Source of the DNA: Arenibacter hampyeongensis
GTDB lineage: Bacteria > Bacteroidota > Bacteroidia > Flavobacteriales > Flavobacteriaceae
Assembly (NCBI RefSeq): GCF_002909255.1
Contig: NZ_PIOB01000007.1
Location: forward strand, 124,001 to 188,000
Length of the DNA: 64,000 nt
Direction of reading: 5' to 3'
The translations under genes were made by a program, and so were the position numbers. The notes under the pieces are model-generated. The model did no database searches. It saw only the letters and a list, made by a program, of their open reading frames with translations, and had not been told where the DNA came from. Position 1 is the first letter of the stretch; every line of letters begins with the position of its first letter. Shown in pieces: positions 34,742 through 43,305 of the stretch.

Positions 34742-34996
34742 ATGCAAAAAATCATATTAATCATTATTGCTACAATCGTTAATCAAATAGCGTCAGGACA
34801 AGATCAAAGTAAATTACAAAATGATGTCGTCTCAGCGCCTGTGTTTCAATATTGTAATGGAGAGGTGTCAATACTAAGAATTACTATGGAAGCAACTTTG
34901 TTTTGTGGGAAGGATGTCTATTCCAATGAAGTAAAAATAGCCTTGCCGTGCGATCTTTTTGTTAACTTTAATCCAAGATTTTCAGTAATTCAGTAA
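34742..34996 (+). CDS. Small exported protein of unknown function ending in a tandem repeat
   Basis: The 84-residue open frame has a good signal peptide ('KIILIIIATIVNQIASGQDQ') and two Cys pairs spread through the mature part ('FQYCNGEV', 'ATLFCGKDVY', 'IALPCDLF'). The stop codon lies inside a run of four CAGTAATT units at 34983-35014. Because the unit is 8 bp, the run passes through all three frames and always supplies a TAA, so the C-terminus is fixed by the repeat. It may be an intact small protein or a longer gene cut short by repeat growth. No family is recognised. The kinase operon follows 76 bp later. Confidence 0.5.
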   Translation: MQKIILIIIATIVNQIASGQDQSKLQNDVVSAPVFQYCNGEVSILRITMEATLFCGKDVYSNEVKIALPCDLFVNFNPRFSVIQ

Positions 34997-35014
34997 TTCA
35001 GTAATTCAGTAATT
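34983..35014 (+). repeat. Four tandem CAGTAATT units
   Basis: Perfect 8-bp tandem repeat, four copies, containing the stop codon of the small exported protein gene. Slipped-strand change in copy number is possible, but any count of three or more still ends the frame. Confidence 0.9.
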
Positions 35015-35072
35015 CCGAAAGCCGAATAGAAATGTTGGTGAGTTATTATGGCCGGTCAGTAAATTATAATCA

Positions 35073-36410
35073 ATGATGCGATTTATTAAACATTTAGGCA
35101 ATGCAGTGTTCATTGGGACATTGATTTATTTCGTATTTCTTGCCGTTTTCTTTTTTATGGGAAAATTTGATGGGGGTTTCTCATACCAGCGTGCATTGGA
35201 GGAATACTATGGCAATATGATTTTTGCTGTAATTCTATATATGGTAAACGCCTACTGGATCCAATTTCTTTTGGATAAATATAAAAATCAGTTTTATAGA
35301 GGAAAACTCTTTTTAATGGGTATTTCCGGAAATATACTGCTCTCCTTGGCCGGAATATTTATTTCCCGTTTAATTCTACGGGTGGGACTCGAAAAAATGC
35401 CGATTTCTGATTTTTTGAATGGTGAGAAACCGGAATATTATAAAGTTTCACTGTTTCTTGCGGTATTAATTTCATTGGTATTCTATTTGGCTTGGTATTT
35501 TAAGTATCGCCAGGAAAATAAGGTAAAGGAGCAGAAAATAATTGCAGGTACCGCTTCTGCCAAGTTTGATGCTCTTAAAAATCAATTGGACCCCCATTTT
35601 CTTTTTAATAGTCTAAACGTGCTTACGAGTTTAATTGTGGAGGACCCGGAGCAGGCACAAAAATTCACTACTTCCCTTTCAAAGGTATATCGTTATGTCT
35701 TGGAACAAAAGAACAAAGATTTGGTGACAGTGGATGAGGAGCTTGCTTTTGCCAAGACTTATGTACGATTATTAAAAATGAGGTTTGAGGACAGTATAGT
35801 TTTTGATATCCCAGAGCAGGGCAGTGGGGCCGAAACAAAAATTGTGCCCCTGTCCCTTCAGCTTTTGTTGGAAAATGCAGTAAAGCACAACGTGGTTACT
35901 TCAACCAAGCCTTTACGCATACGCGTATATGTGGAAGACGGAATGCTTTGTGTGTCCAATAATTTGCAGGAAAAGCAGGTTGTAAAAAAAAGTAGTGGGG
36001 TTGGACTACGGAATATACAGGAGCGCTACCACATTCTTTCCAAAAGGGAAGTTCAGATTCAAAGAACGAATGTAGATTTCACTGTTAAGCTTCCCATACT
36101 AACTCAAAAAATTGGGGTTGTGGAAACGCACAAGACATTTTTGGAGGATAAGCGTTATCAAAAAGCAAAAGAGAAGGTGGAGGCTATCAAGGGATTTTAT
36201 GTGAATCTTATTTCGTATTGTGTAGTGCTACCTATCTTGGCCATTGTTAATTACAATACCACCAGTTTTCCTTGGATCCTTTTTCCTGCCGTTGGCTGGG
36301 GATTTGGTATTGCCGTTCACGGCATGGAGGTTTTTGGCTATAATCCTTTACTTGGTAAAAACTGGGAAGAGAAAAAAATTCGAAAATACATGGATAATGA
36401 AAATTTTTAG
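35073..36410 (+). CDS. LytS-type histidine kinase with C-terminal 2TM domain
   Basis: The 445-residue membrane protein has four N-terminal transmembrane helices (~10-150), then a His_kinase domain with phosphoacceptor 'LKNQLDPHFLFNSLNVLTSL', an HATPase core ('LLLENAVKHNVV', 'GVGLRNIQERYHI'), and an added C-terminal 2TM domain (~350-445: 'RYQKAKEKVEAIKGFYVNLI', 'GWGFGIAVHGMEVFGYNPLL', 'NWEEKKIRKYM'). That last domain is the same as the three free proteins that follow, so kinase and 2TM proteins may assemble through it. Two adjacent ATGs (35073, 35076) could start it. It should phosphorylate the LytTR regulator at 37492. Confidence 0.93.
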   Translation: MMRFIKHLGNAVFIGTLIYFVFLAVFFFMGKFDGGFSYQRALEEYYGNMIFAVILYMVNAYWIQFLLDKYKNQFYRGKLFLMGISGNILLSLAGIFISRLILRVGLEKMPISDFLNGEKPEYYKVSLFLAVLISLVFYLAWYFKYRQENKVKEQKIIAGTASAKFDALKNQLDPHFLFNSLNVLTSLIVEDPEQAQKFTTSLSKVYRYVLEQKNKDLVTVDEELAFAKTYVRLLKMRFEDSIVFDIPEQGSGAETKIVPLSLQLLLENAVKHNVVTSTKPLRIRVYVEDGMLCVSNNLQEKQVVKKSSGVGLRNIQERYHILSKREVQIQRTNVDFTVKLPILTQKIGVVETHKTFLEDKRYQKAKEKVEAIKGFYVNLISYCVVLPILAIVNYNTTSFPWILFPAVGWGFGIAVHGMEVFGYNPLLGKNWEEKKIRKYMDNENF

Positions 36411-36499
36411 GGCACAATCCATCCCTTGAATTCAACAGTTCATAAATATTCTTTTGAAAAAGTGGAAATGTGTACCGAATTTTGAAATAAAAATAAAAC

Positions 36500-36802
36500 A
36501 TGGAAAATTTAGATAAGGAAAGTAAATACTACAGGGCTAAGGAGAGGGTGGAAACCATTAAGAAATTCTATTTAAATCTAGCGTCCTACCTTATGTTTAT
36601 AATGTTCCTAGCGGCTATAAATTACTATACCAACAAATGGCAGTACGCTTGGTTTTTGTGGGCGGCTTTTGGTTGGGGAATAGGGCTGGTGTTTCAGGCA
36701 GTAAAAGTTTTTGGTCTCAATCCTTTCTTCGGGAAGAATTGGGAGGAAAGAAAAATAAAAGAGTATATGCGGGAGGATGAACCACAAAACAGATGGAAAT
36801 AA
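36500..36802 (+). CDS. 2TM-domain protein 1
   Basis: The 100-residue protein is a single 2TM domain (PF13239 type): amphipathic start 'YYRAKERVETIKKFYLNLAS', helix 1 'YLMFIMFLAAINYY', helix 2 'GWGIGLVFQAVKVFGLNPFF', and the closing 'NWEERKIKEYM'. Both ends are cytoplasmic by charge. It begins 89 bp after the kinase gene and its TAA overlaps the next ATG as TAATG. Function unknown; a partner of the kinase is inferred from the shared domain. Confidence 0.9.
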   Translation: MENLDKESKYYRAKERVETIKKFYLNLASYLMFIMFLAAINYYTNKWQYAWFLWAAFGWGIGLVFQAVKVFGLNPFFGKNWEERKIKEYMREDEPQNRWK

Positions 36803-37131
36803 TGGACTACAACAAGAAGAAAAAAATGCTACTTGCCAAAAAACGGGTAGAGGAATTAAAGGGATTTTATATTCATTTGGCAGTTTATCTTGCGGTAAAT
36901 TTAATGATCACTACAGTTAAAATTATTGGCAGCATGGGTAATGGGCAATCATTTTTGGAGGCATTCTGGGATTTTGGAACAATTGCTGTATGGTTATTTT
37001 GGGGTATTGGCCTAGTGTTTCACGGTTTAAAGGTCTTTTCTTACAATCCGTTTTTTAATAAGGATTGGGAAGATAGACAGATTCGTAAGTATATGGAGAA
37101 AGAAAAAAAGGAATCCGAAAGATATAGATAA
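36802..37131 (+). CDS. 2TM-domain protein 2
   Basis: A 109-residue 2TM protein: 'LLAKKRVEELKGFYIHLAVY', a longer loop with 'GSMGNGQSFLEAFWDFG', then 'GIGLVFHGLKVFSYNPFF' and 'DWEDRQIRKYM'. The ATG at 36802 overlaps the previous stop (TAATG) and is preferred to the ATG three codons upstream. Its own stop overlaps the next start in the same way, so the three free 2TM genes are translationally coupled. Confidence 0.88.
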   Translation: MDYNKKKKMLLAKKRVEELKGFYIHLAVYLAVNLMITTVKIIGSMGNGQSFLEAFWDFGTIAVWLFWGIGLVFHGLKVFSYNPFFNKDWEDRQIRKYMEKEKKESERYR

Positions 37132-37454
37132 TGGAAATGGACAATTACGATTCCGAAAAGTACATACAAGCGAAAAAATGGGTTGATAATCTAAAAAATT
37201 TTTATGCCCATGTAGCAATTTACCTCCTAATGAACGTCCTTCTTTTTACATTTAAAGAAAATATCATGAACTTTTTTAAAGACCAAGGAGTTAAGGACCA
37301 AGAATTTTTAGGGTGGATGGAATGGAATATCATTTTTATTCCAATCATATGGGGGGTGGTTTTGTTGGTAATTGGAATTTATTACTTCAAATTGAAACCC
37401 GCGTTTTTTAGAAATTGGGAAGAAAGGCAAATTCGAAAATACATGGAGGAATAG
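37131..37454 (+). CDS. 2TM-domain protein 3
   Basis: A 107-residue 2TM protein: 'YIQAKKWVDNLKNFYAHVAI', helix 1 'YLLMNVLLFTF', a loop with 'KDQGVKDQEFLGW', helix 2 'IFIPIIWGVVLLVIGIYYFK', and 'NWEERQIRKYM'. It starts by TAATG overlap with protein 2. The second helix lacks the 'GxGLVFH' pattern of its neighbours, so it is the most divergent copy. The LytTR regulator starts 37 bp later. Confidence 0.88.
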   Translation: MEMDNYDSEKYIQAKKWVDNLKNFYAHVAIYLLMNVLLFTFKENIMNFFKDQGVKDQEFLGWMEWNIIFIPIIWGVVLLVIGIYYFKLKPAFFRNWEERQIRKYMEE

Positions 37455-37491
37455 GGAATTTATAACTTAACCAAACAATTAACCCGCACAA

Positions 37492-38247
37492 ATGAACGCA
37501 ATCATTATTGAAGATGAAAAACCAGCCGCAAGAAGATTGGGGCGATTATTGGCTAATTTGAAGGTAGAGGTATCCACTATGCTTTATTCCGTTGAGGAGG
37601 CTATTGTTTGGTTTCGGGAAAATAAACATCCGGAACTTATTTTTCTGGATATTCAACTTTCGGATGGACTCTCGTTTGAGATTTTTGAAGCTGTTGATAT
37701 CCAAAGTTCAGTAATTTTTACCACGGCCTATGATGAATATGCATTGCAGGCATTTAAGCTAAACAGCATTGATTATTTGTTAAAACCTATCGATGATGAG
37801 GAATTGGAAATTGCCGTAAAAAAGTACCTTTCATTTAAGCCTGAAAAGCAGAAAATGTCGCTCGATTTTGAGGATATAAAAAAGCTGTTGGTCAACCCTT
37901 TGGAACGGGAGTATAAAAAGAGGTTTACAGTGAGTGTGGGACAGCATTTAAAAATTATCAATGCGGAAGAAATAGAATGTTTTTACAGTGAGAACAAAGG
38001 CACCTATGCGGCCACTATCGATGGCAGAAATTATCTTTTGGACCTTACGTTGGAAAATTTGGAATACGAACTTCACCCTAAATCATTTTTCAGGGTGAGT
38101 AGAAAATTCTATATCAATATTAGTCATATAAAAGATATTGTTTCATACACCAATTCCAGATTGGAAATTAAACTGAATCACTTAAAAGGGCATGAAATAA
38201 TAGTGAGTAGGGAAAGAGTAAAGGACTTTAAGTTATGGTTAGAGTAA
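37492..38247 (+). CDS. LytTR-family response regulator
   Basis: The 251-residue protein has a receiver domain ('NAIIIEDEKPAARRLGRLLA', phospho-acceptor Asp in 'LIFLDIQLSDG', 'IFTTAYDEYALQAF', Lys in 'YLLKPID') and a LytTR DNA-binding domain (~145-251; 'FTVSVGQHLKIINAEEIECF', 'FRVSRKFYINISHI'). It is the last gene of the kinase-2TM operon and the expected target of the LytS-type kinase. It converges with the LETM1-related gene across a 92-bp gap with no obvious terminator. Confidence 0.95.
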   Translation: MNAIIIEDEKPAARRLGRLLANLKVEVSTMLYSVEEAIVWFRENKHPELIFLDIQLSDGLSFEIFEAVDIQSSVIFTTAYDEYALQAFKLNSIDYLLKPIDDEELEIAVKKYLSFKPEKQKMSLDFEDIKKLLVNPLEREYKKRFTVSVGQHLKIINAEEIECFYSENKGTYAATIDGRNYLLDLTLENLEYELHPKSFFRVSRKFYINISHIKDIVSYTNSRLEIKLNHLKGHEIIVSRERVKDFKLWLE

Positions 38248-38339
38248 AAGTATCTAATTAATTGATTTTAATGTAGTTAATATTAAAAATAATTCACCAT
38301 AGGTTTTTCTTATAGTAGTGTTTTTGGGTCATTTTACTG

Positions 38340-39527
38340 CTATTCATCAACTCTATTGTCGTCGAAGGAGGAAGGTAGTAATTTAGGAATTAATTTGATG
38401 AATATTGGTAACAAAACTGCTCCTCCTGGTAGAATAAATATCGCCAACGAAGGAATACTTTTAAAAATATCCAGTAGTTGATTTTGTACTTTTCTCTTCT
38501 CTTCCGGGCTAAGATCCTTAACGGTGGATTTGGAAAGTAGTGTGACCAATTCCTTACTTTCCGATAATTCTTTTTGCAACCTTTTACTGTTTCTTAAGAT
38601 CAATTTATTTACAATTTTAGACATACTATCGTAAAATTGTACGGCCAAATTATGGTCTTTTAAATGAGGTATTTTGTCCGCATTCAAATTAAAAAATCCA
38701 GTAACATCCCGAAGTGAATTTGCAATCTCATTGGGGTCAAAACCTAGGTCACTTCCAATGCCAAAAATAAACTCGGATTCGGTATAATCCAAGGACTGAT
38801 CTTCCCAAACCGTTAGACAGGCAACATCAAGAAAATACCTATTTTCCGAGGTGGAATATTTACGGACCAATTCATTCCTATAGGAGCCATCAAAATTTTG
38901 TTTCGCACTCTCAATAAAAGTTAGGGAGGAGGCAAAAAGTTGCGCAAGTTTTTCGTCATTCCTGTTTTTCTCTTTCGAGTTTAAAGTGTGATATGTGATA
39001 TTTATGGTGATATGCTCCAAGCGTTGTGCATACTCCTTTATTGAAGTTTCACCTTCAAGATATCGTTTAAAACTTAGAACATCTATAAAAAGAAGGGAAT
39101 TGGTAATGATGTTATTGAATGTCTTGCTAATTACATTGTCCTCTAAATAGATTCTTGAGTTTAAAAGGTTTTCAAGCTTCGCAGATGTTTTCTTTCCAGT
39201 AAGAAATTTGTTCAAAAAAGAAATCCTGTTAATCCCCAAATCTTTATAGAACATAAAGATATATCCCAAGAAAGCTTCGAAATTGGGTTCCGTGTTTTTG
39301 AGCTTATAAGTATAATAAAGTGCAGTTATTAAATTAATCTTGGCCTTTTCGTCTTCCGATAATGGAACATCCTTAATAATAAAAGGGGGTATGTCCAAAT
39401 TTATCCCATAGACAAATCCAGTGCTTTTTAATAGGGCATATAATTCTTCAAAGGAGCTAAAATAATCATTATTGTCCTTTACGAGATACCCAAACTTATC
39501 TATCCAACCAGAGGCCGAAGGATTCAT
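38340..39527 (-). CDS. LETM1-related protein
   Basis: The 395-residue protein resembles the flavobacterial 'LETM1-related biofilm-associated' group. The first ~300 residues are mostly helical, starting 'PSASGWIDKFGYLVKDNND'. The C-terminal ~90 residues carry the LETM1-like block: 'STVKDLSPEEKRKVQNQLLD', then 'IFKSIPSLAIFILPGGAVLL' and 'PIFIKLIPKLLPSSF', a Pro-rich membrane segment as in mitochondrial LETM1, where it takes part in K+/H+ or Ca2+ exchange. The bacterial role is unclear. No signal peptide is seen. The gene is alone on this strand, between a regulator and the DUF4331 genes. Confidence 0.85.
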   Translation of the reverse strand: MNPSASGWIDKFGYLVKDNNDYFSSFEELYALLKSTGFVYGINLDIPPFIIKDVPLSEDEKAKINLITALYYTYKLKNTEPNFEAFLGYIFMFYKDLGINRISFLNKFLTGKKTSAKLENLLNSRIYLEDNVISKTFNNIITNSLLFIDVLSFKRYLEGETSIKEYAQRLEHITINITYHTLNSKEKNRNDEKLAQLFASSLTFIESAKQNFDGSYRNELVRKYSTSENRYFLDVACLTVWEDQSLDYTESEFIFGIGSDLGFDPNEIANSLRDVTGFFNLNADKIPHLKDHNLAVQFYDSMSKIVNKLILRNSKRLQKELSESKELVTLLSKSTVKDLSPEEKRKVQNQLLDIFKSIPSLAIFILPGGAVLLPIFIKLIPKLLPSSFDDNRVDE

Positions 39528-39705
39528 AGATCCAAATTTTAGAGGGTAAAATTAAATTAAAATATGGGACTTCATTCTTATTGCAACCGTTTTTTCGGCA
39601 AAAGGGCATATTTAAGCATTAACATAATATTAACATTTAAAACCAAACCCTCACAATTTAAGTTCCGTAGGTAAGGGTGATTTTAATCTAAAAAATATCG
39701 AAATT

Positions 39706-40386
39706 ATGAAAAAGACAAAATTATTATTAGGGCTTGGCTTCCTTGCAGCGGCAGGAGTTATTTTGATTGCAGCGGATCACATAGATGCTCCTTCCTCTAT
39801 GGGCACTACGGCGGATATCGCTGATTTTTATGGGTTTGAGCCTTCCGAAGGGTCGGACAACACGGTTTTTGTGGTGGATCTTCAAACTAATGTGGTGCCG
39901 GACTTGGCCTATGGAAGCTTTGATGAGACAGTCCTGACGGAAATCAACATTGATACGAATGGTGATTTGGTAGAGGATTTGGTTATTCAGGCCATACCAA
40001 GAGAGGGTAGGATGTATTTCTTTGGACCGGTAGCACCTTTAAAAACGGGATTGGACAGTGAGGTCTTGGTCGACTCTCCCTTGGGGAGTGTTGAAATTTC
40101 CGGAACTACTGCCATTAAGGCCACAACAGCGAATGGGGCTACATTATTTGCAGGGCCAAGACAGGATACGTTCTTTTTCGATTTCTTTCAATTCAATGCT
40201 GTAATCGGGGGGATGGCCCCAGGTGGATTTAAAACAGCCGAGGAGGCCGTGGATACCTTCGAAGGTAAAAACACCATGTCTATCGTTGTAGAGCTTCCCA
40301 ACTCCTTGTTGGGTGCCACTACAGGCCAGAATGCATTGGGGTTGAACGTGTATAAGACTTGGGTTACTACGAACAAAAAACAATAA
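39706..40386 (+). CDS. DUF4331 protein, N-terminal half type
   Basis: The 226-residue exported protein has a signal peptide ('LLGLGFLAAAGVILIAA') and then 'DHIDAPSSMGTTADIADFYG', the diagnostic start of DUF4331 ('sHrdaP..d.taDitDfYaF'). It ends near the middle of the usual DUF4331 domain. The next gene, 25 bp on, carries the rest of the domain pattern, so the pair looks like a split DUF4331. The family is secreted and its role is unknown. The 178-bp gap upstream is AT-rich with repeated TTAACA words that may be promoter elements. Confidence 0.85.
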   Translation: MKKTKLLLGLGFLAAAGVILIAADHIDAPSSMGTTADIADFYGFEPSEGSDNTVFVVDLQTNVVPDLAYGSFDETVLTEINIDTNGDLVEDLVIQAIPREGRMYFFGPVAPLKTGLDSEVLVDSPLGSVEISGTTAIKATTANGATLFAGPRQDTFFFDFFQFNAVIGGMAPGGFKTAEEAVDTFEGKNTMSIVVELPNSLLGATTGQNALGLNVYKTWVTTNKKQ

Positions 40387-40411
40387 CATTTAACTATTTA
40401 AAACTATAATT

Positions 40412-41179
40412 ATGAAACTAAATACAATAAAATATGCGCTTTTGCCAATATTAGGTTTGGCGTTATTGACTGCCTGTAATAACGATGATGACATGATGGA
40501 TCCAATAGCTATGTCCACTTGTGATGATGGAATTATGAATGGAAGTGAAACCGGTATCGATTGTGGTGGTTCTTGCGAACCCTGTATGACCGTAACCGAT
40601 TTCTCTGGAAGCTTTACGCAAGTGGATCACATGGGAAGACCAGGAATAAATACGGTTTTAGGTTTTGATATGGAAGGTCAACCAAGTGTTAAGGATGCAC
40701 AAAACAGAACTATACCTTCAGAAATGGGAACAACTTTCCAGGCTGGATACGAAGCTAGATTGGAACAATACTATGACGTGTATGCCGGCTTGTTGGGTAT
40801 TGATCCGGCTGACCTGAATTATGAAAATAATATTTTGGGATTGGATGCAGCAACCTTGACCGGTTACCTGGCAGCAGATGTTTTGGAGATTTCACCAAGT
40901 TTGCCCACTACTTATTTTAATCCAGGTACGGATTTCGACAACGACGGAAGAATTTTGGTTCCGGACGGGGACGAAGTAGCACTTACCGGAAGAAACTTGA
41001 CAGATGATGTCATAGATGTTAGTTTGATATTATTATTTGGAGGGGCGGAAGGAGATCGATTTGACGGTTCCGATAAGGATATGGACGGTAACCCTGATAC
41101 ACCACGATTAACTTCGGACGGAGTGGCCCTAACAGCAACGGTCTCCGCCAGTTTTCCATACGTGGGAAATCCGGAGTAG
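40412..41179 (+). CDS. DUF4331-like lipoprotein with Cys-rich linker
   Basis: The 255-residue product has a lipobox ('ILGLALLTACNNDDD') followed by acidic residues that, in this phylum, often direct lipoproteins to the cell surface. A Cys-rich module follows: 'CDDGIMNGSETGIDCGGSCE' and 'PC' (~40-62), common in marine Bacteroidota surface proteins. The remainder ('FTQVDHMGRPGINTVLGFD', 'ALTGRNLTDDVIDVSLILLF', 'DGSDKDMDGNPDTPRLTSDG') matches the second half of DUF4331. With the preceding gene it may form one functional unit in two chains. Confidence 0.82.
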   Translation: MKLNTIKYALLPILGLALLTACNNDDDMMDPIAMSTCDDGIMNGSETGIDCGGSCEPCMTVTDFSGSFTQVDHMGRPGINTVLGFDMEGQPSVKDAQNRTIPSEMGTTFQAGYEARLEQYYDVYAGLLGIDPADLNYENNILGLDAATLTGYLAADVLEISPSLPTTYFNPGTDFDNDGRILVPDGDEVALTGRNLTDDVIDVSLILLFGGAEGDRFDGSDKDMDGNPDTPRLTSDGVALTATVSASFPYVGNPE

Positions 41180-41270
41180 GTATTTATCTATGAAGAGGAG
41201 GATAGGGGAGAATGGAAATAGTTCTCCCTTATTTTAAAAATTATCACCTAAAACAATAAAACCTTCTACA

Positions 41271-42548
41271 ATGAAATATTCACTTATAATAATAGTCCTG
41301 TTTATTGCGGTTTCCTGTACACAGGAATCGTCCAAGCGAATTACACAAGCCGAAGATTACAATGTTTTTCTAGGCTTCGGGGAATCTCAGAAAACGTCAA
41401 AATATTTTGAGCTTTGGAATTCCAAGATTCAACCAGATAGCATGCAGTTGATGAGTTTTGGTATAGTTGCAGGTGAGTACAACAGGTATTTTCAAGAAAC
41501 GGGAGATATAAAACAACTTAAAATGGCTGAAAGGGCCCTTGATAAGGCTGTTGAAATTGCAGCTGTAGGTAAATCTGGGTATTACAGGGCATTGGCCCGA
41601 AATTATATTTCGCAACACAGATTTAAAGAAGCTTTGGAATTGGCAAATTCCTCTAGAGCCATGGGTAGCGGGGTTGGGGAATCGCAAAAATTACTTTTTG
41701 ATATACATATGGAATTGGGTAATTATGGCAAGGCCCGGCATTATTTGGATAGTATTAAAAATATGTCCGATTTTGATTATTTGATAAGATTGGCCAAGTG
41801 GAATGATCATAAAGGGGATTTGGAAACGGCCATCCGTTTTATGGAAAAGGCCAAGGAAAGGGCAGAGTCTTCCAAGAATTCCTCTATAATACTGTGGTCC
41901 TACACTAATTTGGCGGATTATTATGGTCATGCTGGAAGAATTCAGGATTCTTATGAGCATTATTTAAAATCCCTGAGATTGGATCCGCAAAATGCATATG
42001 CCAAGAAAGGAATTGCATGGATCGTATTTTCATACGAAAAAAATCCAAAGGAAGCATTGCGAATATTGGATTCTGTAACCAAGAATTACCTATCACCTGA
42101 TTATTACCTTTTAAAGGCAGAGATAGCAGAGTACATGGGCGATAGGACGGAGATGGCAAATAATTTGGATAGTTATGCCATAGCCGTAGCAAACCCGGAC
42201 TACGGAGCTATGTACAATGTCTATAATGTTGGTATGTATTTGGAGCAGACAGAGCAATACACAAGGGCTTTAAAGGTAGCGGAAGTGGAGGTGAATAACA
42301 GATCAACACCTGGGTCATATGATCTTTTGGCCTACAGTTATTATAAACTTGGGCAAAAGGATAAGGCTTTGGAGATTGTAAAACAACATATTGAAGGAAA
42401 AACATTTGAGCCGGGAATACTTTATAGATCAGCAGTGATCTACAAGGCAACAGGAGAATATTCAAAGGTGGAGGAATTAAAGACAGAATTATTGGGGGCA
42501 ATCTATGAGCTTGGACCGTCTATGGAGAGCAAAATAATGAACCTTTAG
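41271..42548 (+). CDS. TPR-repeat lipoprotein
   Basis: The 425-residue product has a lipobox ('IVLFIAVSCTQES') and TPR-like helical repeats throughout (e.g. 'LKMAERALDKAVEIAAVGKS', 'ALARNYISQHRFKEALELAN', 'AYSYYKLGQKDKALEIVKQH'). It is the third gene of the DUF4331 operon, 91 bp after the second. TPR lipoproteins usually act as scaffolds in the envelope. A strong terminator follows at 42635, closing the operon. Confidence 0.85.
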   Translation: MKYSLIIIVLFIAVSCTQESSKRITQAEDYNVFLGFGESQKTSKYFELWNSKIQPDSMQLMSFGIVAGEYNRYFQETGDIKQLKMAERALDKAVEIAAVGKSGYYRALARNYISQHRFKEALELANSSRAMGSGVGESQKLLFDIHMELGNYGKARHYLDSIKNMSDFDYLIRLAKWNDHKGDLETAIRFMEKAKERAESSKNSSIILWSYTNLADYYGHAGRIQDSYEHYLKSLRLDPQNAYAKKGIAWIVFSYEKNPKEALRILDSVTKNYLSPDYYLLKAEIAEYMGDRTEMANNLDSYAIAVANPDYGAMYNVYNVGMYLEQTEQYTRALKVAEVEVNNRSTPGSYDLLAYSYYKLGQKDKALEIVKQHIEGKTFEPGILYRSAVIYKATGEYSKVEELKTELLGAIYELGPSMESKIMNL

Positions 42549-42634
42549 AGCAAATTGACATTGGAGGTAAGGACCTGTTATTTACGATTTGGTGTTAATG
42601 AACAGTAAGGTGTGTTTAGTTGTTTTTTAGGTGG

Positions 42635-42673
42635 GAACACCATGGCATTCAATGTCATGGTGTTCTTTTTTTT
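42635..42673 (+). terminator. Strong intrinsic terminator after DUF4331 operon
   Basis: A 15-bp stem (42635-42649 with 42651-42665, one G-T pair; core GAACACCATG) is followed directly by eight T. It reads rightwards and ends the transcript of the DUF4331-TPR genes. Confidence 0.9.
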
Positions 42674-42814
42674 ATTTTTTGAAAATACGATGTATAACCA
42701 AAATAAGTGGTTCAATCGTAAAACCTGGTTCAGGTTTATTGCGTAAGTATTTTAAAATAAAAACATTAAGCATTGTATTTAATGCCTTTGTTACTAATCT
42801 AAAATTAAACAATT

Positions 42815-42958
42815 ATGGAATATTATCTTTTCGCAGCTTGGATGTTTATAATGGTATTTTCTTATGTCAAGATTATAAAGGCACATCTTGTAACTTTGGA
42901 AATAAGTAAAGATTTAAAAAAGACCAATTATAAATTTCAGAAGAAATATAGCGCTTAA
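42815..42958 (+). CDS. Small membrane protein (47 aa)
   Basis: ATG at 42815 to TAA at 42958. The protein starts 'MEYYLFAAWMFIMVFSYVKI', one transmembrane helix, then 'IKAHLVTLEISKDLKKTNYK' and 'FQKKYSA', a basic tail. The N-out or N-in orientation with a Lys-rich cytoplasmic tail is typical of small flavobacterial membrane proteins. The preceding AT-rich 140 bp after a terminator can hold a promoter. The competing longer frame at 42631-42909 in another phase starts inside the terminator and lacks protein-like composition. Confidence 0.6.
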   Translation: MEYYLFAAWMFIMVFSYVKIIKAHLVTLEISKDLKKTNYKFQKKYSA

Positions 42959-43144
42959 GGCCCCTTACTTTTGGTTGGCGTTGTTTATCCATGACTGAAC
43001 TCCAGTTCCTATTGGATATTTTATAGAATTCGGTTCGAAATTAATTAGGGAAGGCAGCGGATATTTAGATCTAGCAACTATTTTGTTATGTTTATTAGTG
43101 AAACTCAATTTTGAGAAGTCAGTAAGACGCACTGAAAATTGAAA

Positions 43145-43236
43145 GTTGAACTAATCCCGCCTTTTTCGGCGGGATCTAGGTTCAATACCTCGACCGTTGG
43201 GTCGTTTCCTATTATTGGGTTCAGGGCTTGCCCTGA
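43145..43236. other. Three consecutive hairpins in intergenic region
   Basis: 43145-43186 forms an 8-bp stem ATCCCGCC/GGCGGGAT with an outer GTTGAAC/GTTCAAT extension. 43191-43204 forms CGACC/GGTCG with a 4-base loop. 43221-43236 forms TCAGGGC/GCCCTGA with a 2-base loop. The stretch is GC-richer than its surroundings and encodes no protein. It may be a structured RNA, a repeat of the REP kind, or the end of converging transcripts. The rest of the 347-bp gap (42959-43305) shows nothing. Confidence 0.5.
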
Positions 43237-43305
43237 GGTTTAATACCTTTTATTGGACTAATTGGAAGCGGAAAGTAGGGATAATTGGTATATGGCAATA
43301 GTTGT

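Noticed and set aside
34983-35014. CAGTAATT run as a possible CRISPR-like array
   Set aside because: The units are 8 bp with no spacers; it is a simple tandem repeat.
42631-42909. 92-codon open frame after the DUF4331 operon
   Set aside because: It begins within a terminator stem and reads through a T-run; the shorter frame at 42815 has better protein character.
43020-43050. GGTTCGAAAT as a tRNA T-loop
   Set aside because: No acceptor stem, anticodon arm or CCA-side pairing can be built around it.
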